A DNA stretch of 8,930 bases from Candidatus Wirthbacteria bacterium CG2_30_54_11. Its GTDB lineage: Bacteria > Patescibacteriota > CG2-30-54-11. Positions 1 to 5,609 of the stretch are shown here, one piece after another. Position 1 is the stretch's first letter. The number at the start of each line of letters is the position of its first letter. The DNA is taken from contig MNZT01000100.1 of the NCBI GenBank assembly GCA_001873755.1, forward strand, positions 1 to 8,930, written 5' to 3'. The position numbers and the translations under genes are program-made. The notes below the pieces were generated by a model. The model made no database searches, was not told the DNA's origin, and saw only the letters and a list, made by a program, of their open reading frames with translations.

Positions 1-2
1 TT

Positions 3-182
3 AATCGGTATTACTACTACCTCAAAAAAACCAAAGGCAGATCTCATGTGGAGGCGCTAACGATCATCGGAAAAAAGGTGCTACGGATTGCCTATTATTG
101 CCTGAAAACTGGTACATCGTATGATCCAACTATCCTGGCTCAGCAGATGGATTTGCTCTCGCCCTCGATGTCTGCTTCTTGA
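3..182 (+). CDS. IS110-family transposase, C-terminal end (partial at window edge)
   Basis: The reading frame is open from the left edge and stops at TGA 180-182, giving 59 residues. They look like the tail of the Transposase_20 (IS116/IS110/IS902) domain: a basic stretch (KKTKGRSHVEAL), then a hydrophobic helix with IGKKVLRIAYYCLKTGTSYDP-like spacing, then a short polar tail. IS110 enzymes are DEDD-type recombinases guided by an element-encoded bridge RNA. The catalytic RuvC-like part and the serine motif would lie left of the window, so I cannot say whether the element is intact. It runs convergent to the polysaccharide genes and stops only 17 bases before a REP-like inverted repeat. Family assignment rests on this short C-terminal match from memory. 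Confidence 0.75.
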   Translation, partial: NRYYYYLKKTKGRSHVEALTIIGKKVLRIAYYCLKTGTSYDPTILAQQMDLLSPSMSAS

Positions 183-199
183 CTTTTCCCTTTAACAGG

Positions 200-264
200 C
201 ATTCCCGTGAAAACGGGAATCCAGACAAAAAAAGAAAAGATGGATCCCCGTTTTCACGAGGATG
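200..264. repeat. REP-like inverted repeat, possible bidirectional terminator
   Basis: Two 24-base arms face each other: 200-223 (CATTCCCGTGAAAACGGGAA plus TCCA) and 241-264 (TGGATCCCCGTTTTCACGAG plus GATG). They are inverted copies with a few mismatches, separated by a 17-base purine-rich spacer. Each arm also contains its own small hairpin (CCCGT-GAAA-ACGGG in the left arm, a decayed version in the right). The sequence resembles the widespread interspersed family written TGGATTCCCG...CGGGAATGACA; that recognition is from memory. It lies between the stops of two convergent genes, and on the minus strand one hairpin is followed by a T-rich run (CTTTTCTTTTTTT), so it could end transcription of rfbG. 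Confidence 0.7.
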
Positions 265-273
265 ACATGCTAA

Positions 274-1377
274 TTACAAAGTCCAAACAAGCTGCTTCTG
301 CTGCGCCGCCCTGACATAATGCGCCAGATCATCCAGGCTCGTTGTCTTCTGATCTTCATAATACGTACGATACCAGTTCCCGGTGCGGTCAAAGGTATCG
401 TGAGCCTCATACACGCCATACCAGTGAAGGCAGGTGTGCGCTTTGGAACAATCCAGCTTGAGCAGGTTGGCTTCATGCGGATGGTCGCCGGTATCGATGG
501 TGTACTGGATAGCCGGCCAGTTCTTCTGAAGCGCTGTGATCACAGTTTCCACTGACAGATTCTCCGTATCCTCCGGTCCAAAATTCCAAGCCTCGGCAAA
601 CTCGGATCTGCCTTCCAGGAGTTTCTGCCCGAGCAACAGATAGCCGGAGAGCGGCTCCAGCACATGCTGCCAGGGGCGGGTCGAACCGGGGTTGCGGATG
701 AGAACACTGCGCTTTTCACTGGTGGCCTTCATGACATCAGGAACCAGCCTATCAAGTGCCCAGTCCCCCCCGCCGATCACATTACCGGCCCGGGCACTGG
801 CCACGAGGACGTGGTGCTTCTGGCCATACGTGGAGAGCGGAAAGAAGGAATTTCGATACGAACCGGTCACCAGTTCAGAGCACCCCTTCGATGCGCTGTA
901 CGGATCATAGCCGCCCATGGCGTCCTGTTCCCGGTAGCCCCAGACCCACTCTTTGTTGTCATAGCATTTATCACTCGTGATCACGACGACAGCCCTGACC
1001 GACTCGGCTGAGCGACAGGCTTCCAGCAGGTTCACCGTACCCATGATATTGGTCTCGAACGTCTCCACCGGCTGCTGATAGGAGAGCCTGACCAGTGGCT
1101 GGGCTGCCAGATGAAAGACGATCTCGGGCGAGAATTGCACAATTGCTGCCTTCAGCTCCGCCAGATTCCGGATATCAGCGATCGTAGACTGAATGCCAAG
1201 CTTGAGCAGGTCATAATGGTTTGGATCGGTATTGGGATCAAGTGCATACCCCATCACCTCGGCTCCCATTTCCCGCATCCACAGGCACAGCCAGGAACCC
1301 TTGAACCCGGTATGTCCGGTCACCAGAACCTTTTTCCCCCGGTATGATCCGCCGAACAGGTCTACCAGACTTTCCAT
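274..1377 (-). CDS. rfbG: CDP-glucose 4,6-dehydratase (RfbG)
   Basis: Converts CDP-D-glucose to CDP-4-dehydro-6-deoxy-D-glucose in the cytoplasm, using bound NAD+; this is step two of CDP-dideoxyhexose synthesis. The 367 residues are full length for the family. It is an extended short-chain dehydrogenase: nucleotide-binding GHTGFKG at residues 21-27, HLAAQP at 89-94, a TSDK segment at 134-137, and the catalytic pair Tyr160 and Lys164 in YSASK. A substrate-side ARAGNVIGGGDW block (195-206) and RPWQHVLEPL (234-243) are typical of RfbG. The ATG overlaps the end of rfbF by 16 bases and has GAGGGG a few bases upstream, so the two are probably translationally coupled. It is the last gene of the minus-strand run. 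No sugar-specifying reductase or epimerase follows it here. Confidence 0.95.
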   Translation of the reverse strand: MESLVDLFGGSYRGKKVLVTGHTGFKGSWLCLWMREMGAEVMGYALDPNTDPNHYDLLKLGIQSTIADIRNLAELKAAIVQFSPEIVFHLAAQPLVRLSYQQPVETFETNIMGTVNLLEACRSAESVRAVVVITSDKCYDNKEWVWGYREQDAMGGYDPYSASKGCSELVTGSYRNSFFPLSTYGQKHHVLVASARAGNVIGGGDWALDRLVPDVMKATSEKRSVLIRNPGSTRPWQHVLEPLSGYLLLGQKLLEGRSEFAEAWNFGPEDTENLSVETVITALQKNWPAIQYTIDTGDHPHEANLLKLDCSKAHTCLHWYGVYEAHDTFDRTGNWYRTYYEDQKTTSLDDLAHYVRAAQQKQLVWTL

Positions 1378-2132
1378 GGTGCATTCCCCTCATCCCAACG
1401 CTGATTAAGCCGATTCTTGTCCTGAAGAGTATCCATACACTGCCAGAAACCGGAGTGCTGATAGGTGAAGAGCTGACCTTCGCGGGCTAGCTGTTCGAGC
1501 GGCTGCCGCTCCCACATGGTGCTGTCGCCCTCGACATAATCGATAGCAGCTGGTTCACAGACAAAAAAGCCGCCGTTGATCCAGGACGAATCACCCTTTG
1601 GTTTCTCGAGGAACGAAGTGACCCGTGTATTATTTTCAATATTGAGCGCACCGAACCGTCCCTCCGGCTGTACCGCCGTGAGGGTCACCAGCTTGCCGTG
1701 CGACCGATGGAATTTGATGGCTTCGGATATGTTCACATCCGACACTCCATCACCGTAGGTCAGGAGGAACGACTCATCCCCGACATACTTTTTTGCCCTT
1801 TTGATCCGCCCCCCGGTCATGGTATCGGCTCCGGTGTCGACCAGGGTGACTTCCCATGGCTCGGTGTTTGAGGTATGGGTGGTCATCTGATTGGTCGACA
1901 GATCAAACGTCACATCGGACATATGGAGAAAATAATTGGCGAAATATTCCTTGATCAGGTACCCCTTGTACCCGAGCAGGATGATGAACTCGTGGAACCC
2001 ATAGAAAGAATAGATCTTCATGATATGCCAGAGGATCGGTTTGCCGCCGATCTCGATCATGGGTTTGGGCTTGATCTCGGTCTCCTCCGCGATCCTGGTC
2101 CCCAGTCCGCCTGCCAGTATGACGACTTTCAT
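1362..2132 (-). CDS. rfbF: Glucose-1-phosphate cytidylyltransferase (RfbF)
   Basis: Makes CDP-D-glucose and pyrophosphate from CTP and alpha-D-glucose 1-phosphate, the committed first step toward CDP-linked deoxy sugars. The 256 residues match the usual family length. Visible motifs of the nucleotidyltransferase fold are LAGGLGTR (6-13) with KPKP (21-24) at the triphosphate site, the metal-binding region YGDGVSDV (126-133), FLEKPKG (174-180), WINGGFF (184-190) and the C-terminal FWQCMDT (229-235), which separates RfbF from the dTDP-glucose enzyme RmlA. The start has an AAGGAG ribosome site seven bases upstream and lies 12 bases after the reductase stop. Its last 16 bases overlap rfbG. The group is clearly one transcription unit. 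Confidence 0.96.
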   Translation of the reverse strand: MKVVILAGGLGTRIAEETEIKPKPMIEIGGKPILWHIMKIYSFYGFHEFIILLGYKGYLIKEYFANYFLHMSDVTFDLSTNQMTTHTSNTEPWEVTLVDTGADTMTGGRIKRAKKYVGDESFLLTYGDGVSDVNISEAIKFHRSHGKLVTLTAVQPEGRFGALNIENNTRVTSFLEKPKGDSSWINGGFFVCEPAAIDYVEGDSTMWERQPLEQLAREGQLFTYQHSGFWQCMDTLQDKNRLNQRWDEGNAPWKVW

Positions 2133-2144
2133 GATGGTCTCCTT

Positions 2145-2831
2145 CTATTCCCAATCATCGGTTCTAACTTTGTCTCCTGCGACACCTTGATCTATCAAAT
2201 AATTCCGGAAATTCTTTATCATGACCGGTGGGCCGGAGATGAAAAAAGTTGAATCCGGAGCACTCTGCTGAAAAATGTCAGAGATCTTCAGTATCCCGCT
2301 TGCTGATTCTACAACGACATCGACCCCAAAGGAAGGATTGATCGCCTGTGCCCGCTTGATTTCGCCGGCATACAGGTGAAACTCAGGAGAACGGACCCCC
2401 AGGTAGAGATGCGGCATACGGTACTCAGCGAAGCTGCTGTCGGTGAACAGGGACAGAAAGGGCGTGATGCCGGTACCTCCGGCAATGAAGACGCAATTTG
2501 CCTGGTCATGGCCCTGATCAAAAATATCGCCAAAAGGCAGCTTCAGCCAGACCTGATGACCCGGCGTGATCTCCGCGGCCATCCGCTGGGTAAAGGCGCC
2601 CTTGACCGCGTAGGTGATCGTCAGCAGTTCATCCGAACAGCAAGTCTGTATGGAAAAGCAACGCGACTCCGGCCACGGCCCGGACGGATCATAGGCATCC
2701 AGCGCCAGGTGCAGGAACTGCCCCGGCTTGAACCGGTAGGGCCGACCCAGGGACTTCAGCGACACCATGAAAATACCGGGCACCTTCTGCTCGGCTGATA
2801 TGACTTCTGACGGATACTTACTGACCAGCAT
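2145..2831 (-). CDS. FAD/NAD(P)H reductase without a ferredoxin domain, probable RfbH partner
   Basis: A 228-residue ferredoxin-NADP reductase-like flavoprotein. Visible are the FAD-binding motif RCFSIQT (57-63), GAFT (78-81), PFGDIF (99-104), the NAD(P)H-binding GGTGITP (118-124) and ISGPPVMI (198-205), with the chain ending in DDWE. By context, between rfbH and rfbF, it should fill the place of E3 (RfbI/AscD/DdhD), which passes electrons from NADH to RfbH. Classical E3 proteins are about 330 residues and begin with a plant-type [2Fe-2S] domain. Here that domain is absent. The frame upstream of the ATG runs only to a TGA at 2910-2912 and codes for no cysteine cluster, so a missed start does not explain it. 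The ribosome site is weak (GAAG only), and the repeat element at 2851-2975 lies just upstream. The reductase fold is secure; the pathway role is inferred. Confidence 0.8.
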   Translation of the reverse strand: MLVSKYPSEVISAEQKVPGIFMVSLKSLGRPYRFKPGQFLHLALDAYDPSGPWPESRCFSIQTCCSDELLTITYAVKGAFTQRMAAEITPGHQVWLKLPFGDIFDQGHDQANCVFIAGGTGITPFLSLFTDSSFAEYRMPHLYLGVRSPEFHLYAGEIKRAQAINPSFGVDVVVESASGILKISDIFQQSAPDSTFFISGPPVMIKNFRNYLIDQGVAGDKVRTDDWE

Positions 2832-2850
2832 ATTGAATACTTCGATAATA

Positions 2851-2975
2851 AATTCCCCTCTCCTGATAGGAGAGGGCAGGCAAGTCCTGAGCCTGTCGAA
2901 GGGGTGAGGTCAATTTCCTATCCCAACATACAATCCCTCACCCTCTCCCTGCCTCCCCCATCGAGGGGGAGGAGC
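2851..2975. repeat. Interspersed hairpin-rich repeat inside the operon
   Basis: Nearly the whole gap between rfbH and the reductase is a structured element. It holds a 9-bp perfect stem with a three-base loop (2856-2864 with 2868-2876), an 8-bp stem (2952-2959 with 2965-2972), and a middle 8-bp stem GGGTGAGG/CCTCACCC (2902-2909 with 2936-2943). The outer segments are roughly inverted copies of each other, as in a small MITE. The left part contains GTCCTGAGCCTGTCGAAGG, which I recognise from memory as a recurrent bacterial repeat. There is no U-run after the stems on the minus strand, so it does not look like a terminator. It may alter message stability or reductase translation. Confidence 0.65.
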
Positions 2976-2981
2976 AACACA

Positions 2982-4280
2982 CTACACATACTTCCCCATG
3001 AACTCGGCCATCGCCTGCTCGACGAAGACGAACATGTCATCGGTCAGGCCGGGATAGACCCCGAGGAAAAAAGACCGGTTCATGATGAAATCTGTAGCCA
3101 CCAGTTCACCTGAGATGCGGTACTCCCGGTCAACAAATGCCGGCTGGCGGGTCAGATTGCCGGCAAAAATATTGCGCGTCTCGATCTTCCGTTCATTTAA
3201 GTGTTTCACCAGATCTTCACGGGAAAACGGCGCGGCAGGGCGGACGGACAGTATGAATGTGAACCAGGAGGGATCACTGCCTTCGGTGGCTTCGGGCAGG
3301 ACGAAAAAATTCTCATACTTCGAAAAAAGCGCATGGTACCGCTTGAAATTGGCTTTGCGCTTGGCAGTGAACAGAGGAAGCTTGTCCATCTGAGCCGACC
3401 CTATGGAGGCTTGCATCTCCGTCATTTTGAGATTGTAGCCCAGCTCCGAGTAGACATATTTATGATCGTATCCCAGTGGCAGCGTACCGAACTGCTGGCT
3501 GAACCGCTTGCCGCAGGTGTTGTTCTCCCCGCCCTGGCAGTAGCAGTCGCGACCCCAGTCACGGAAAGAGCGCATGATCTGGGCCAGCTGGTCGTCATTG
3601 GTGATCATGGCCCCGCCCTCACCGGTAGTGATGTGATGGGCTGGGTAGAAAGAAATGGTGGAAATATGGCCAAAGGTACCGGTCAGCCGGCCGTGGTAGG
3701 TACTGCCGAACGCGTCGCAGTTATCCTCGATGAACCAGAGGTTGTACTTTTTCACCAGTTTCTGCACCGCACCCAGGTCAAACGGATTACCCAGGGTATG
3801 CGCGATGAAGATGCACTTCGTCCCGGGCGTGATAGCTGCCTCGATCTTCGACACATCGATATTGTAAGTCGGCAGACTCACATCCACGAACACCGGCACC
3901 AGATGATTCTGCAGGATGGGAGCGACCGTGGAGGGAAATCCCGCCGCCACCGTGATGACTTCGTCCCCGGGCTTCAGGGCGCGGTCGCCGAGCTTGTGGG
4001 AAGTCAGAGCGGACAAGGCCAGCAGGTTGGCAGAAGAGCCTGAATTGGTGAGCAGCACATTGTCCACTTTCAGGAAATCAGCTATCTTCTGCGCAAATTC
4101 CTCGCAGTAGCGCCCCTCTGTCAGCCAGAAATCGAGGCAGGAGTCAACGGCATTGACGATCTCATTTTCGTCAAAAACCCGGCCGGCGTATTTCACACCC
4201 TGTTTGGCCGGATCGACGGTCTTGCCGGCAAACGTTTCGGCATAATATTTCTTCACCAGCTGGCGGATCTGATCACGCAT
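2982..4280 (-). CDS. rfbH: CDP-4-keto-6-deoxyglucose-3-dehydrase (RfbH, E1)
   Basis: Removes the C3 hydroxyl of CDP-4-dehydro-6-deoxyglucose, the defining step of 3,6-dideoxyhexose synthesis, using pyridoxamine phosphate and a [2Fe-2S] cluster. The 432 residues are full length. It has the DegT/DnrJ/EryC1 aminotransferase fold, but the position that normally holds the PLP lysine is His215 in FYPAHHITTGEGG, as in E1 dehydrases. The cluster ligands are all present: Cys188, Cys246, Cys248 and Cys256, spaced exactly C-x57-C-x-C-x7-C as reported for the Yersinia enzyme. Asp186 in IEDNCD fits the residue facing the pyridine nitrogen. The ATG has AAGG seven bases upstream and follows the ATPase stop by 27 bases. 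It is separated from its presumed reductase by 150 bases of repeat-rich DNA. Confidence 0.96.
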   Translation of the reverse strand: MRDQIRQLVKKYYAETFAGKTVDPAKQGVKYAGRVFDENEIVNAVDSCLDFWLTEGRYCEEFAQKIADFLKVDNVLLTNSGSSANLLALSALTSHKLGDRALKPGDEVITVAAGFPSTVAPILQNHLVPVFVDVSLPTYNIDVSKIEAAITPGTKCIFIAHTLGNPFDLGAVQKLVKKYNLWFIEDNCDAFGSTYHGRLTGTFGHISTISFYPAHHITTGEGGAMITNDDQLAQIMRSFRDWGRDCYCQGGENNTCGKRFSQQFGTLPLGYDHKYVYSELGYNLKMTEMQASIGSAQMDKLPLFTAKRKANFKRYHALFSKYENFFVLPEATEGSDPSWFTFILSVRPAAPFSREDLVKHLNERKIETRNIFAGNLTRQPAFVDREYRISGELVATDFIMNRSFFLGVYPGLTDDMFVFVEQAMAEFMGKYV

Positions 4281-4307
4281 GGTGTCGCCTTATATCACTC
4301 AATAAAA

Positions 4308-5531
4308 TCAGTAGAGAAAACCCAGAAGGTAAAGCGGTATCCGCCGCTCATACCCAGATTCCATATCATCACAGAACGCATAACTATCCTCAGCGCCTGA
4401 GATCTGCCTCAGATCCTTGGTCGCGCCGCCGACCTCGACAGTATACCTGTCATCGACGAGAAAATCACCTGCTCCGGGGACGGTCGTACGATGCCGGGAG
4501 ATCAACTGGTCAAGCGCGAAAACCTCGCGAATAGTCCCTCGTTTGGCTTCAAAATCCAATACCTGACCGATGACTTCGTACAGATTGGGATTCTGGAGAT
4601 AGAGCTTGGACGGTTTCCTCGCAGCTTTGTTGCCTGTTCCCGCTGGTCGACTCTCTATGAGGAGCTCAGCGTCGAGCAGATACTCTAAAAAGGTATAGAT
4701 CGATTTCCGGGAAACCTGAAGCGAATTGGCCATACTGGAAATATTTACCTCAAAGGGATGACTCGACCCGATGAGGGCAAGCATTTTTTTGATCACTATG
4801 GTAGAAGCTCCCTGGAGGTCGCCCAGGAGTGAAATGTCTTCATATATCACCTTGTCCACGGCATTGCGGAGCTTGCTGGGAAAATCAGGTATGGATTCCA
4901 TATAATAAGGATAGTACCCGTAGGTCAGGTACTGCGTGAACAATTGCAGGATCCTGTCTTTCGTACGTTCGGAGATCTGCTCCGTGATCTGCCGGCTCAG
5001 GGGCAAGTGGCCGGAGAGGATCTCCTCCAGAGAGACAGGGGCAAAAACAGTACCTGTCTGCCAGTTGATGAACTCCCGCAGAGAAAGACCACGCAGAGTA
5101 TAGGTGACCAGACGCCTGGAGAGATCATACTTCTCCCGTTTGATATCCAGCTGAGAACTGCCGGAGATGACGATCTTCAGACCTGGGTATTTATCATATA
5201 TGTTCTTCAGTACCTGACTCCAGTTGGGGTACTTGTGAATTTCGTCGATGAGGAGCACCTGCCCGCCCCTGGACCAGAACTCCTGGACCAGCACAGGCAG
5301 CGTGACTCTGAGCAGATCGGCATCATCTCCCAGCACATACAGACACCGCTCCGGGTCGTCGTACTTCTCCTTCTGGTACTGGAAGAGGATCGTCGATTTT
5401 CCGGTACCCCGAGCGCCCAGGATAGCTATCGCCCGGGCTTCCCAGTTGATCTCTTCATAGAGATACCGCCGGGAAAGCTTCGTGTAGTACGGCGCTATCT
5501 GGAGATGGGTCTTGATAAATACTTCCAGCAT
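4308..5531 (-). CDS. AAA ATPase with DUF4143 domain (first copy)
   Basis: A 407-residue P-loop ATPase of the large ATPase/DUF4143 family, whose cellular role is largely unknown. Walker A is GARGTGKS (39-46), Walker B is VLLIDEIH (92-99) and a sensor-like ISGSSQ lies at 122-127. A middle helical part (about 190-250) leads to a winged-helix-like stretch (about 255-295), then LYLQNPNLYEVI (310-321), a DUF4143 hallmark. The C-terminal part has GDFLVDD followed by VEVGGATK, with Asp356, Glu367 and Lys372 resembling a restriction-nuclease-like core. A GGGGGAG ribosome site precedes the ATG. The gene interrupts a run of polysaccharide genes but has its own promoter and repeat region, which suggests a self-contained cargo unit. 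It is only distantly similar to the ATPase at 7479-8630. Whether it belongs to sugar metabolism, defence or mobile-DNA biology cannot be read from sequence. Confidence 0.88.
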   Translation of the reverse strand: MLEVFIKTHLQIAPYYTKLSRRYLYEEINWEARAIAILGARGTGKSTILFQYQKEKYDDPERCLYVLGDDADLLRVTLPVLVQEFWSRGGQVLLIDEIHKYPNWSQVLKNIYDKYPGLKIVISGSSQLDIKREKYDLSRRLVTYTLRGLSLREFINWQTGTVFAPVSLEEILSGHLPLSRQITEQISERTKDRILQLFTQYLTYGYYPYYMESIPDFPSKLRNAVDKVIYEDISLLGDLQGASTIVIKKMLALIGSSHPFEVNISSMANSLQVSRKSIYTFLEYLLDAELLIESRPAGTGNKAARKPSKLYLQNPNLYEVIGQVLDFEAKRGTIREVFALDQLISRHRTTVPGAGDFLVDDRYTVEVGGATKDLRQISGAEDSYAFCDDMESGYERRIPLYLLGFLY

Positions 5532-5553
5532 AGTCTCTCCCCCAAGTGAACAC

Positions 5554-5609
5554 TGCTACCCGCAGTATACACTTTTTACTAATAATTGCAACCTGCAATA
5601 TACACTATT
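5554..5609. repeat. Paired 23-bp direct repeats with internal dyads upstream of the ATPase gene
   Basis: Two 23-base copies, 5554-5576 and 5587-5609, are offset by exactly 33 bases and agree at 19 positions. Each begins in a dyad: CTGCTACCCGCAG at 5553-5565 and TTGCAACCTGCAA at 5586-5598. Each dyad is followed by TATACACT. The outermost pair of the dyad changes from T-A to C-G between copies, so pairing is kept. The right copy overlaps the stop codon of the membrane-protein gene. Spacing of about three helical turns puts both on one face of the DNA, which suits a dimeric or paired regulator. Confidence 0.75.
5564..5591 (-). promoter_or_regulatory. Probable promoter of the ATPase gene at 4308-5531
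   Basis: On the minus strand TTGCAA (5586-5591) is followed, after 16 bases, by TATACT (5564-5569). This gives four of six matches to the -35 consensus and five of six to the -10. Transcription would start about 25 bases before the ATG. The -35 falls in one repeat copy and the -10 in the other, so a protein bound to the repeats would block it. The right repeat also supplies a second -10-like TATATT (5597-5602). Confidence 0.55.

Noticed and set aside
200..264. CRISPR-like reading of the 24-base repeat pair
   Set aside because: The copies are inverted, only two exist and the spacer is a 17-base purine run; this is a REP-like structure.
2832..2912. Possible N-terminal extension of the reductase that could hold a ferredoxin domain
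   Set aside because: The upstream frame is closed by TGA at 2910-2912, has no ATG start and encodes only repeat sequence without the cysteine pattern.
3201..4043. Long plus-strand open frame opposite rfbH (280 codons)
   Set aside because: It is antisense to a gene with unmistakable motifs, has no family features and no ribosome site of note; it reflects codon bias on the opposite strand.
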